From Pseudomonadota bacterium (GTDB lineage: Bacteria; Pseudomonadota; Gammaproteobacteria; Acidiferrobacterales; UBA6901), in assembly GCA_021819085.1 (NCBI GenBank), contig JAKASJ010000001.1, positions 287,575 to 351,574 on the forward strand: a stretch of DNA of 64,000 bases. Reading direction: 5' to 3'. Position numbers and translations under genes: made by a program. Shown piece after piece: positions 55,419 to 64,000 of this stretch. The notes below the pieces were generated by a model, which worked only from the letters and a program-made list of their open reading frames with translations, did not search any database and had not been told where the DNA came from. Numbering within the stretch: the stretch's first letter is position 1; the number at the start of each line of letters is the position of its first letter.

Positions 55419-58400
55419 TTATGCTGTCGGCACCGGCAGCGTTTCCTCCTTCGGTAGGGTCCACCTCACCAAGACCGGCTGGATCAAAACGACCAGCGGC
55501 AGCTGCACCAGAATGCCCGCAATGATCGCCACCGCGAGCGGCTGCAGCATCTGGTCACCCGAACCGCTGATCGCAGCACCCAGAGGCAGAAGCGCCAGTA
55601 TCATGGCCAACGTGCTCATGATGATCGGACGGAACCGGTTGAGCGCTGCCTCGTAGATGGCCTGCCGCGGCGGCATCGTTTGCCGGAGATTCTGGAACTC
55701 GGAAAAGAGGAAGATCGACATCTCTACCGCAATGCCGAGAATCATCACCATGCCCATCATCGCGGTGATGTTGAGCTCGACACCAGCCACCCACAGGCCG
55801 AAGAAAACCGCGCCGGCAGAAAGGATGGACGTGCCCAGGATGATCACTGGGAACCACCAGCTCCCGTACAGAAACAGCAGGAGGATGATCTCGGCCAGCA
55901 CCACGGCCGCGAAAACGATCATCATGCCGTGCGCGGCCTTTGCCTCCTGCTTGTAGGCGCCGCCCAGGGTGTAATAGACCCCCTGCGGAACCACCTTGTC
56001 CAGGATCTGCTTCACCGAAGTGATGGTCGTACTCAAGGCCAGCTTGCCGCTGGTCTCGGCCGTCACCGGGATGATCTGCGCCAGATTCTCCCGGAAGAGC
56101 GCAGGTTGGCCGTAGACAAACTGGACCGTCGCCATCGATCCCAGGGGGAAGGTGCGCCCGTTGGGTGCATGGATCAGAAGGTTCTTGAGATCATCGCGGT
56201 ACAGCCGGCTGTATTCCTGGTAGCGTGCGTTCTGGGGCTGCGACCAGATCCGTACCCCGACAGGCTGCACGGCTCCCATGTAGTCGGTGACGACGTCGCC
56301 ACTGAGAAAGCTGGCGACCTGACCTTTGACTTCTGCCACCGTAAGGTCGTTCATGGCGGCCTGCGCTTCGTTGACGTGAATGTTCAGGGCATCCCCGGTT
56401 GGGAGAGTGCCCGGATTCACCGATGACGACTGAATGCCGGGGGCATGCGAAACCGCATCCGCAACCTTCTTGGCCACGCCACGCAGAACGTCCGGGTTCT
56501 GCGCGCTGAGATTGATCACCACCGGCTGTCGGCGGCCGACCATGTCCCCGATCATGTCGCTCAGGAGCTGATGGGTGTCATAGTTCAACCCAGGAACTGC
56601 GGCGTCGATCTTCTTCCGGATCTGGGCCATCACGGTCCAGATCGGCGGCCGTTTGGACGGCGGGACCAGCTCGACGAAGAAGTCGCCCTGGTAGGGCAGG
56701 GTAAGATCACCCCCCAGACCGGCACCGGTACGGCGCGAGTAGGTATCCACATATGGGTTTTCTTTCAGGATCTCCTCGACTTTCGCGAGTTCACGATTGG
56801 TCTCGATAAACGACGTGCTGGGTGCCGTTTGGTAATCCAGCACGAAACCCCCTTCGTCCATCCTAGGAAGGAAAGCCGAGCCGACGTGCCGCTGGCCAAT
56901 ATAACCAACACCGGCGACAACGGCGAGGATGATGACGGTCAGCCACGGCCTCGCGAAAAGCCCGTGCAGCAGGCGCACATGGAGACGCCGCATCCAGTTC
57001 TCTTTGTTGTGGGACGGATCGTGCCACTTCTTGAAGTCGATGAGCCCGAGGGCCATCACCGGCACCAGAAGGGCTGTGAAGGCGTAGGAGATGATCAGAG
57101 ACGACGCCATCGTGATCGACAGGAACTTGAAGAAGGCCCCTGTCAGCCCGGAGAGGAACGCCAGCGGGATAAACATGATGATGGTGGCTATGCTGGACCC
57201 TGTCAGGGGCGCCAGAAACTCCCGCGCCGCACCGAACACGGCCCGCTGCGGCTGATCCAGTCCAGGGGCGCCTGCACGGCGTGAGATCTGTTCAACCATG
57301 ACGATGGCGTCATCGATCAACAGGCCAATGGCGGCGGCAATGCCGCCGAGGGTCATGATGTTGAAGGCCATCCCGAATGCGAGCAGCAGCACACAAGTGG
57401 CCAGGACGGACATCGGCACGGTAATCATCGCCACCAGGGCCGCCCGCCAGTTGCGCAAGAACCCGAGCACCACGCAGGCCGCAAAGATGAGGCCGATGAC
57501 GATCGCCTCTTCCATGGCCCCGATTGACGAGCTAACGAGATCGGTCTGGTCGTACCACTTGTGGACGATAATTCCCTTTGGCGCCTGCTTCATAAAGGCG
57601 TCGAGCTTCGCGACGACTTCTTTCTTCAGCTTCAGCGAGTCGGCGTTGTCCTGCTGGAAGACGTCGATGTTGACTGACGGCTGCCCATCGTCGTCCACCA
57701 ACAGCCACTGCGGAATTGATCCCGCCTCGACCTTGGCGATGTTGCCCAGGCGTACGATGTCGCCGTTCTTCGTGCGCAGGGTGACATCACGGACCGATTG
57801 GATGGATCTGAACTGATTGTTCGTCAACACCAGATAAAGCAGATCGTTGTCCTCTAGACGACCCATCGCTGACAGCGAGTTCGACCCGGATATGGCTTTA
57901 GCAACGTCGCCCGGTGTCAGCCCATACGTCTGGAGTTGCTCCGGGCTTAGGTAAACCTCGACCTCGTTGGTTTGTCCGCCGAGCGTACTTACCTTTCTGA
58001 CGCCTGGGATTCCCGTCAGCAGCGGCGCGATCTGGTATTTGGCGATGGATTGCAACGCCGTTGGCGGCACCGTGTTGGAGATCAAGGCAAAGGAGACGAA
58101 CGGCATGAGCGCGTTGGGCGCCATCTGCAGGGCGTGGTAGGCCGTCCCCGGGGGCAGATCCGGCAGTTTCTGTGCGAAGGCTGTCTCGACGCGCAGGAAC
58201 GCATTCGTCATGTTGTAGCCCCACGGGAAATCGACGAAGATCTGAGCCGATCCGCGGGTGGTGGTCGATTCGACGTTGACCGCGCCCGGGACGGCGCGTG
58301 CGACCTTTTCCAGGGGCTCGGTCACCTTGATCAGCATGGTTTTGGCCGGCATCTCGCCGCTGCTGACCTCGATCCGGATCCGCGGGAAGCTGACTGTTGG

Positions 58401-58511
58401 AAACAGCTGGATCGGGAGGGTAATCGCCGCCATCACTCCTGCCAGCGTCGCTGCAAGAGCAACAAACAGGAGCGTGCGCCGGTGCCGCTCTACCAGTTCG
58501 ACGAAGTTCAT
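55419..58511 (-). CDS. RND efflux pump, inner-membrane transporter
   Basis: A 1030-residue pump with the usual two halves of six helices and two large periplasmic loops each. It starts MNFVELVERHRRTLLF. TM4 carries the proton-relay acids Asp-400/Asp-401 in GLLIDDAIVMVE, and the C-terminal half has ITAMMGMVMILGIAVEMSIF. Sequence character lies between CzcA-type and multidrug HAE1 pumps, so cargo is uncertain. ATGA overlap with the adaptor gene shows coupled translation in the operon OMF-MFP-RND. Confidence 0.93.
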   Translation of the reverse strand: MNFVELVERHRRTLLFVALAATLAGVMAAITLPIQLFPTVSFPRIRIEVSSGEMPAKTMLIKVTEPLEKVARAVPGAVNVESTTTRGSAQIFVDFPWGYNMTNAFLRVETAFAQKLPDLPPGTAYHALQMAPNALMPFVSFALISNTVPPTALQSIAKYQIAPLLTGIPGVRKVSTLGGQTNEVEVYLSPEQLQTYGLTPGDVAKAISGSNSLSAMGRLEDNDLLYLVLTNNQFRSIQSVRDVTLRTKNGDIVRLGNIAKVEAGSIPQWLLVDDDGQPSVNIDVFQQDNADSLKLKKEVVAKLDAFMKQAPKGIIVHKWYDQTDLVSSSIGAMEEAIVIGLIFAACVVLGFLRNWRAALVAMITVPMSVLATCVLLLAFGMAFNIMTLGGIAAAIGLLIDDAIVMVEQISRRAGAPGLDQPQRAVFGAAREFLAPLTGSSIATIIMFIPLAFLSGLTGAFFKFLSITMASSLIISYAFTALLVPVMALGLIDFKKWHDPSHNKENWMRRLHVRLLHGLFARPWLTVIILAVVAGVGYIGQRHVGSAFLPRMDEGGFVLDYQTAPSTSFIETNRELAKVEEILKENPYVDTYSRRTGAGLGGDLTLPYQGDFFVELVPPSKRPPIWTVMAQIRKKIDAAVPGLNYDTHQLLSDMIGDMVGRRQPVVINLSAQNPDVLRGVAKKVADAVSHAPGIQSSSVNPGTLPTGDALNIHVNEAQAAMNDLTVAEVKGQVASFLSGDVVTDYMGAVQPVGVRIWSQPQNARYQEYSRLYRDDLKNLLIHAPNGRTFPLGSMATVQFVYGQPALFRENLAQIIPVTAETSGKLALSTTITSVKQILDKVVPQGVYYTLGGAYKQEAKAAHGMMIVFAAVVLAEIILLLFLYGSWWFPVIILGTSILSAGAVFFGLWVAGVELNITAMMGMVMILGIAVEMSIFLFSEFQNLRQTMPPRQAIYEAALNRFRPIIMSTLAMILALLPLGAAISGSGDQMLQPLAVAIIAGILVQLPLVVLIQPVLVRWTLPKEETLPVPTA

Positions 58512-59590
58512 TGCCTGCCCTTCCCGATCGATGCGCTGCCGCTCCCAGGTGCACCACCCGTTTCTCCAGCAGCCCGCATCCTCGTGCCGTTGGAGAGCTC
58601 ATAGTTTCCTGTACCGACCACAGGCGCGCCGGCAACGAGATTGCCTTCGACCAAATCCCTGTCGCCCTTTGAAGTAATTACGGCAACGGGAACCAGCTTG
58701 GCAACGTCGTGAATCGACTGCACGATGTAGGTCTGCCCACTCGTGTTGAGCAGGACGGCATCGTGCGGAACGATGTACCCTTGTTTGACGCCGGTGTTGA
58801 TCACGACTTTGCCCATCTCTCCCGTGAGCAGCGGGCCGTCCGGCAGGGAAATCTCGATGGGGACGAGGCCGCTCGCCGTCGATACGACGGACCCGCGCAG
58901 GACCACCTTGCCGTGAGAGATCCCGCTTCCACCGAACGGCGTGATGGCGGCCTTGTCGCCGATCTTGATCTCTGCGGCTTGCGCGGGCACCACGCCGGTC
59001 TTGAATACCAGCTCCGTTGGACGGGCCAGTTCGATCACAGGCGTGCCCTGTGCCACGAACGAACCGGAACTCGCGTCAATGTGCAAGACGACAGCGTCGA
59101 ACGGCGCCTTCAACGTATTTGGGCCATTCGCACCCTCCTCCTGCAGCATCGCCAGAGTCGTCTCGGCATCGGCTTCCGTTTTCTCGTCCCCCGCCAGTCG
59201 GGCTGCCGTTTCAAGGTGCGCAGTGGCCAGCTGCCGACTCCGTGCCAGGAGTTGCCGGGCGACTTTGAGCGCCAGCTCGGCCTGCCTGTAGGTCGTGCGG
59301 GTCCCAGGGCTCGGAACCAGGGTCACAAGCGGGGTGCCCTTGTTGACCATCTCGCCTTGCCGAACTTCGATGTTGCCCACCCGGGTGGCAACGGGCGCAG
59401 AAAGCGTTTTTCGCGCTTTCTGGGACGGCACCACCCTGCCGTAGGTGGTCACCGATGTGGGAAGCCTCCCTTTCTGCAAGGGAATCAGGTTTACCGAAAC
59501 ACTGACACCGCCGTCATCAGCAAGGGCAGGCCTCGATCCGATGAGGCCTGCGCACGCCACCAAAAGGGCGAAATGGAAAAGTTTTTTCAT
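58508..59590 (-). CDS. RND efflux periplasmic adaptor (HlyD/MFP family)
   Basis: A 360-residue adaptor bridging pump and outer-membrane channel. It has an export signal ending RPALA, with LVAC at 10-13 as a possible lipobox. The lipoyl half-motifs RVGNIEVRQGEMVNKGTPLVTL and LKAPFDAVVLHIDASSGSFV flank a helical hairpin at about 95-155. The beta-barrel follows, with VPAQAAEIKIGDKAAITPFG. It overlaps both neighbours by ATGA. Confidence 0.93.
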   Translation of the reverse strand: MKKLFHFALLVACAGLIGSRPALADDGGVSVSVNLIPLQKGRLPTSVTTYGRVVPSQKARKTLSAPVATRVGNIEVRQGEMVNKGTPLVTLVPSPGTRTTYRQAELALKVARQLLARSRQLATAHLETAARLAGDEKTEADAETTLAMLQEEGANGPNTLKAPFDAVVLHIDASSGSFVAQGTPVIELARPTELVFKTGVVPAQAAEIKIGDKAAITPFGGSGISHGKVVLRGSVVSTASGLVPIEISLPDGPLLTGEMGKVVINTGVKQGYIVPHDAVLLNTSGQTYIVQSIHDVAKLVPVAVITSKGDRDLVEGNLVAGAPVVGTGNYELSNGTRMRAAGETGGAPGSGSASIGKGRQ

Positions 59591-60960
59591 GGGTGTGTCA
59601 CTTTGTCTGGAGAGACGAGCAACGCCTCTGGAAAGCCGGTGCCGAGCTCGATCGATAGGGCCAGAGTGGTCTCATCAAGCGCCCGCTGGTAGTTGAGTAC
59701 GTCCAGCTGGCGCTCGAGCGCCGCTGTCTGATAATCCGTCAGTGAGCGCTCATCAAGGTTGTCCTCCTTAAAGGCCTGCAGCGCAGAACCTGCCAGCGAG
59801 TCCGCCTCCTCCGACCCAGCCCGAGATTTTTTGAGATCGGATTTGAGCGTCTGTATGCGCGCGATGAGGGCTTTGCTGGTACCCACGGCACCGTCAAGGC
59901 GCGCCTGATAGTCGGCATGCAGCTGGACACGGGTCGCCCGGGCTGCGGCGATTTTGCCCTGGTTGCGATTAAAGATAGGCAGACCCAGGGTGATGCTTGG
60001 CCCCATGGAGTAGACGCGCGATGTATCCCAGCCTCCGGCTGGCCCGAGAATGAAGGCGGGGAACTGGCCCAGTATTGCTTCGCGTACGTCCTGATCCGAC
60101 GCCATGTACCCGAGTCGTAGCGCCACGAGATCTGGACGGCGGTTCGGCAGCGTCTCTATGAGCGGTTTGATGTTGTCCGGCAGGCTGATGAGGCTTGGTC
60201 TGGCGATCGCAAAACGCACCGACGGATCTAGGCCGATCAGCGCATCGAGATCCTGCCAGTTCCTTATAAGCCTCATCCTGGTGGTGGCGATGGCAATCTC
60301 GGCACTGGCCTGGGCGGCCAGCAGCGGAGCCTCGGCCGACAGCGCGAGGTTGCCGGCCGATGTCGCCGTACGCACCTGGTTTACTTCGTTATCCAGAAGC
60401 TTGAGCTCCTTGCTGCGGATATCCAGCTCGCGCCCGTCGGCATAAATATCCACGGCAAGCAGGCGCGCCCTCTGGGCGACCAGCCAGTCCTGCCACAGCA
60501 AATCCGCCTTGACCTGTCCGACTCGGGCTTTGGCAGCCTTGACGCGGGGGCCGTAAGTGACAATCGACCGTATGTCTTCCGAGATGGAGGCGGCCAGTGA
60601 GTTGCTGGTTCCCGGGCCACTCAGATAAAACCCGTAGTCAGCGCTGAGCGAAGGATTGGGCAGAAGCGTCGCGGAAAGCAGACCAGCCCGGGCCGCGCTG
60701 AGTTGCCCCGGCTGCGAGGCGAGAGCAGGGCTGTTGAGCACCGCGATCAGCCCGACCTCATCAGGCGAAAGCGGTATTTCCGGGTCTATCTTCGTTGGAC
60801 CGTTGTTCAACTCCCTGGACGGCACCGTGAGATCAAGCTGCTCAAGGCTCATTTTGAGATTCGAGCTGCCCGCCAGCGGCAGTGCGTGATAGGTGGCGCA
60901 GCCTCCCAGCAAAAGGGCGATCCCGATTGCGCCTACGCAAAAAAGTCGGCTTGACCTCAT
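59587..60960 (-). CDS. RND efflux outer-membrane factor (TolC/CusC family)
   Basis: A 457-residue outer-membrane lipoprotein with lipobox LGGC (Cys-21). It has the two TolC-like repeats of long helices: NSPALASQPGQLSAARAGLLSATLLPNPSLSADY opens the first and RRPDLVALRLGYMASDQDVREA the second. PNPSL and RRPDL are family landmarks. The true start is the signal-peptide ATG at 60960; the frame is open 106 codons further without homology. It is the first gene of the efflux operon. Confidence 0.93.
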   Translation of the reverse strand: MRSSRLFCVGAIGIALLLGGCATYHALPLAGSSNLKMSLEQLDLTVPSRELNNGPTKIDPEIPLSPDEVGLIAVLNSPALASQPGQLSAARAGLLSATLLPNPSLSADYGFYLSGPGTSNSLAASISEDIRSIVTYGPRVKAAKARVGQVKADLLWQDWLVAQRARLLAVDIYADGRELDIRSKELKLLDNEVNQVRTATSAGNLALSAEAPLLAAQASAEIAIATTRMRLIRNWQDLDALIGLDPSVRFAIARPSLISLPDNIKPLIETLPNRRPDLVALRLGYMASDQDVREAILGQFPAFILGPAGGWDTSRVYSMGPSITLGLPIFNRNQGKIAAARATRVQLHADYQARLDGAVGTSKALIARIQTLKSDLKKSRAGSEEADSLAGSALQAFKEDNLDERSLTDYQTAALERQLDVLNYQRALDETTLALSIELGTGFPEALLVSPDKVTHP

Positions 60961-61802
60961 GACAGGCAACCTGAAGGATTGAACTTTTCCATTCGAGAAT
61001 CGCGATATGCCTTTACGCGAACTCAATGGCTCACGCGCAGCACCAAATCCGTTCACATTGGAGTACCCGCATGACCAGGACCCGCATCCGGGCCACCGAT
61101 CGGCCAGCGCACCCGTTTCGCGCAAAGCGCGTCCTGCTCGTCTTGGCCCGCGCGGCGCAGACGGCGCCGGGCCGCAGCCGATGCGGCGCCTGCACCGGCT
61201 GCCCGGAGCAATTCCCGGGCATACATCCACGACGCTTCGCAGGACTGATGATTTCCACATAAGCCGAATAATAGTCAACCGCGATGAACCCGACGTCAGG
61301 ATCTGGTGCCGCGCGGCACATTCGACGGCTTCCAGTCACGCGGCAGCGGGCCCGCCGGGTGCTGTGGATTTCCACCGCCCTGGACCGGCGGCAACCGGCC
61401 ACCGAATCTGGGTTGTCGGGTATGCGGGCGACCGCAAGGCAGAACCGATACCGCCGCGCGTCCCGCCCGGACTTGCGCCGCAACGCCATCCCGCGACTGA
61501 GGGGTTAGAGACAGGACACCGGTGTTTGTTCACTGCGACGCGGGCACCCTGCAGCGGCATCGTCCCGGCATCCTTACATCTGCTACGTCGATAGAAAACA
61601 AATAATAGTCTCTGTACCTTAAGAATTCCTGAAGCGCCGTGGCGGCCCGGCTCCGAAGCACGTCCTTGACAAGACGGCCAGAGACACCGCCGCCGTGTGT
61701 CGTCCGCGGATTCCTGCCACCGTCCATCGCGCCATCTGCACTCAGCGGCAGAGACCTCGGCCGCGCTTGGCGGACCTGCTCGGAATACCTTATGATGGCC
61801 TA
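60961..61802. other. Intergenic stretch, about 840 bases
   Basis: Upstream region of both the efflux operon and the creatininase-family gene. A 78-codon plus-strand frame ending at 61262 contains a Cys cluster (CGACTGC) but lacks a ribosome site and further family features. No promoter could be called. Confidence 0.4.
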
Positions 61803-62630
61803 ATGCAACCATCGCTGAAGGCTGTGTCCCGGTTTTGCCTGTTTTTGCTCTGCGTGTTTCTGGCCGCAACGCGGCCTGCCCTGGCGCAGGGGCGGGACTC
61901 GGTGTTCCTCCAGAACCTCACATGGACCGAACTCCGGCAGGACATCCGTGCCGGGAAAACCACCATCCTCATTCCGATCGGCGGAACCGAAGAGAACGGA
62001 CCGTACATGGCGCTGGGCAAGCACAACGTACGTGCCCGGCTGCTGTCAGAGCGCATCGCGCAGCGGCTTGGCAATGCCCTGGTGGCGCCAGTCCTGGCCT
62101 ACGTTCCGGAAGGCCGCATCCATCCGCCGACGGGGCATATGGGATTTCCTGGTACGATCACCATTCCCGTCGGCACGTTCGAACAGACTCTCGAATACGC
62201 GGCGCGCAGCTTCAAGCATGCGGGATTCCGGGATATTTTTTTTCTGGGAGACCACGGTGGTTATCAGCGATACGAGGTAACGGTGGCGGATCGGCTGAAT
62301 CGCCGCTGGGCGCACACCCCGGTGCGCGCGCACGCCATGCAAACGTACTACCGGGTCACCCAGACCGAATACGTGCAGGCACTGCGGCGGCTGGGGTACA
62401 GCAATGAACAGATCGGAACCCATGCCGGTGTCGCTGACACGTCGCTGATGCTGGCGCTCGATCCCCGACTGGTCCGTCTCCGGCAACTGCGCTCAAATCC
62501 AAACCCCGGTCCGTCCGAAGGCGTCTACGGGGATCCGCGCCGCTCCAGCGCGGCGCTGGGACAGCTGGGCGTGGATGCGATCATAGCGCGGACGGTTACC
62601 GCAATCAGGAAAGATACCGCCCGCCGCTAG
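61803..62630 (+). CDS. Secreted creatininase-family protein
   Basis: A 275-residue precursor with a Sec signal ending RPALA. The rest follows the creatininase fold: LIPIGGTEENGPYMALGKHN, then HPPTGHMGFPGTITIPVGTF, LGDHGGYQ and GTHAGVADTSLML. In creatininase the metal ligands are Glu-34, His-36, Asp-45, His-120 and Glu-122. Here the first block reads E-x-N and ends in His instead of Asp, so two ligand positions differ and creatinine is unlikely to be the substrate. Periplasmic location is also atypical. The ribosome site is weak. Confidence 0.82.
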   Translation: MQPSLKAVSRFCLFLLCVFLAATRPALAQGRDSVFLQNLTWTELRQDIRAGKTTILIPIGGTEENGPYMALGKHNVRARLLSERIAQRLGNALVAPVLAYVPEGRIHPPTGHMGFPGTITIPVGTFEQTLEYAARSFKHAGFRDIFFLGDHGGYQRYEVTVADRLNRRWAHTPVRAHAMQTYYRVTQTEYVQALRRLGYSNEQIGTHAGVADTSLMLALDPRLVRLRQLRSNPNPGPSEGVYGDPRRSSAALGQLGVDAIIARTVTAIRKDTARR

Positions 62631-62687
62631 CCATCGGCGCGGGCTTTCCGCGTCCTACAATCTGAAACCGACAGAGGTGCATTGGGT

Positions 62688-63875
62688 ATGCTAAAGGGAA
62701 TGCGTCGTCACGCTATCGTCCGGACCCTGGGCCGGGCACTGATCCTCGGCCTGTGCGGGTGGACAGCCGGCGCTGCCGCCGGCTCTTCGCCGCTGCCGGC
62801 GATAAAGACCGTGCCCGGTATGCCACCGGTGGTGGATCCGCGCAATCTGTACAGCGAAACCGCGGCCGGAAACTTCAGTCCCGCGGTCACCGGGGCATTG
62901 CCGCGCATCTACGTCCCGGACGTCTCGTCGAACGATGTCTACGTGATCAATCCGGCCACGCTCAAAGTGGTCGATCACTACAAGGTCGGCATCAATCCGC
63001 AGCACATCGTGCCGTCGTGGGACCTCAAGACGCTGTGGGTAACTAACAACGCCCAGGGTCGCTCCGACGGAAGCCTCACTCCCATCAACCCCTGGACGGG
63101 CAAGCCAGGACACGCCATTCCGGTGGACGATCCGTACAACATGTACTTCACGCCGGACGGCCGCTCGGCGATCGTGGTGGCCGAGGCGCGCAGACGCCTG
63201 GACTTTCGCAACCCCCATACGATGGCATTGCAGTACTCGATTCCGACCCCGGGATGCGATGGTATCGACCACGGCGATTTCTCGATCGACGGCCGGTACG
63301 CGATCTTCACCTGCGAATTCGCCGGCAGCTTGGCGAAGGTGGATCTCGTTCACCGCAAGGTCGTCGGCTATCTGAAACTCGCCGGTCACAGCCGGCCACA
63401 GGACATCCGCGTCTCTCCCGACGGCAAGGTGTTCTACGTCGCCGATCTCGATGCCAACGGCGTATTCCTGGTCAACGGCAATACCTTCCGCAAAATCGGC
63501 TTCATTCCGACCGGCATAGGCGCGCACGGATTGTACCCGAGCCGCAATAGCAGGGATCTGTACGTATCGAACCGCGGCTCGAACTACATTCCAGCCCCGG
63601 CGCACGGCAAGGGCAGCGTGTCTGTCATTGATTTTGCCACGCGCAAGGTCGTGGCCAACTGGCCGATTCCAGGCGGCGGCAGTCCGGACATGGGCAACGT
63701 AAGTGCGGACGGCAGATATCTCTGGCTGTCCGGGCGGTTTGACAATGTGGTCTACCGGATCAACACCACCACCGGCCGCGTCAAAAGCATACCGGTGGGC
63801 TGGGAGCCGCATGGTCTTACAGTATGGCCGCAGCCCGGCCGCTACTCGCTCGGGCACACCGGTAACCTGCGCTAG
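62688..63875 (+). CDS. Secreted YVTN-type beta-propeller protein
   Basis: A 395-residue precursor. The N-terminus is basic with a hydrophobic core (ALILGLCGWTAGAAAG), then seven-blade-like repeats: IYVPDVSSNDVYVINPATLKV, IRVSPDGKVFYVADLDANG, LYPSRNSRDLYVSNRGSN and VSADGRYLWLSGRFDN. These surround ligand-binding surfaces in lactonase-like and cytochrome-associated propellers; no active site is identifiable. ATG 62688 is preferred (GAGG 10 bases upstream), with TTG 62682 as alternative. It follows the creatininase-family gene by 57 bases. Confidence 0.85.
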   Translation: MLKGMRRHAIVRTLGRALILGLCGWTAGAAAGSSPLPAIKTVPGMPPVVDPRNLYSETAAGNFSPAVTGALPRIYVPDVSSNDVYVINPATLKVVDHYKVGINPQHIVPSWDLKTLWVTNNAQGRSDGSLTPINPWTGKPGHAIPVDDPYNMYFTPDGRSAIVVAEARRRLDFRNPHTMALQYSIPTPGCDGIDHGDFSIDGRYAIFTCEFAGSLAKVDLVHRKVVGYLKLAGHSRPQDIRVSPDGKVFYVADLDANGVFLVNGNTFRKIGFIPTGIGAHGLYPSRNSRDLYVSNRGSNYIPAPAHGKGSVSVIDFATRKVVANWPIPGGGSPDMGNVSADGRYLWLSGRFDNVVYRINTTTGRVKSIPVGWEPHGLTVWPQPGRYSLGHTGNLR

Positions 63876-63913
63876 CACAAACCGGCGGAAGCCGCCGGCG
63901 GCCGATCGCAGTC

Positions 63914-64000
63914 CTATCCGCCGCCGGCAATCCGCGCCAGAACTTTTTCCACCAGCTTGCCGCGCGCCACGAGGTGCGTGGCGCCGGCGGCCTTCGCCTG
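63914..64000 (-). CDS. 3' end of an unidentified gene (partial)
   Basis: The minus strand is open from the window edge for 28 codons to TAG, reading THLVARGKLVEKVLARIAGGG at its end. Composition is protein-like, but too little is present to name a family. Confidence 0.45.
   Translation of the reverse strand, partial: QAKAAGATHLVARGKLVEKVLARIAGGG

Noticed and set aside
61026..61262. Cys-cluster protein (CGACTGC)
   Set aside because: No ribosome site, unlikely composition, and no recognisable family beyond the Cys spacing.

Overview
The window is GC-rich, gene-dense chromosomal DNA from a proteobacterium. The best guess is a gammaproteobacterium: it carries a FimX-type REC-PAS-GGDEF-EAL protein, EttA, MarC, DgkA, an LpxH-like phosphoesterase, the argD-argF pair and a two-component system of the QseBC type. 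Genus cannot be read from the sequence. No rRNA, tRNA or CRISPR array was seen.

Layout. 1-9.9 kb: a 2915-residue cyclic beta-1,2-glucan synthase (NdvB/ChvB type), then two small envelope proteins (BON lipoprotein, DUF1328 protein). 10.2-13.6 kb: a radical SAM protein resembling HpnP and a convergent AsmA-family gene. 14.6-21.5 kb, minus strand: pyruvate dehydrogenase genes pdhA, pdhB and a fused E2-E3 gene, followed by argG and a UspA-type gene. 22.4-24.7 kb: DsbG-like and DUF2934 proteins, a secreted DsrE-like protein and a small frameshifted gene. 24.9-29.1 kb: a solitary GroEL paralogue followed by a Lon-like protease. 29.4-32.5 kb: a WbuC-type cupin gene, then a nickel/cobalt transporter gene broken into two ends, with about 1.9 kb of foreign mosaic DNA replacing its middle (a beta-propeller gene, a pRiA4b ORF-3-like fragment and a TnpB fragment).

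32.6-40.4 kb: dgkA, an LpxH-like phosphoesterase overlapping a GT4 glycosyltransferase, a PuuD-like membrane protein with an unnoticed 33-residue membrane ORF before it, a PPOX protein, argD-argF behind a strong terminator, and marC. 40.6-50.9 kb: fimX-like, ettA, an aquaporin, PPK2, an Atm1-type ABC exporter and a CBS-PAS-GGDEF-EAL protein. 52.2-60.9 kb, minus strand: an HIG1-like twin-membrane protein, a response regulator/histidine kinase pair, a truncated RND remnant and a complete OMF-MFP-RND efflux operon with ATGA overlaps. 61.8-64 kb: a secreted creatininase-family protein, a secreted beta-propeller and the end of an unidentified gene.

How it fits together. Arginine synthesis is split between argG and argD-argF. 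Central carbon entry comes from the PDH operon. Two loci (groEL2-lon and the HIG1-like gene) carry FNR/FixK-like boxes at class II spacing, which hints at control by oxygen or redox state. Two multidomain proteins point to c-di-GMP signalling. The most notable structures are the broken nickel transporter with its mobile-element mosaic, the E2-E3 fusion with an altered acyltransferase motif, and the terminator that lies 16 bases before argD.
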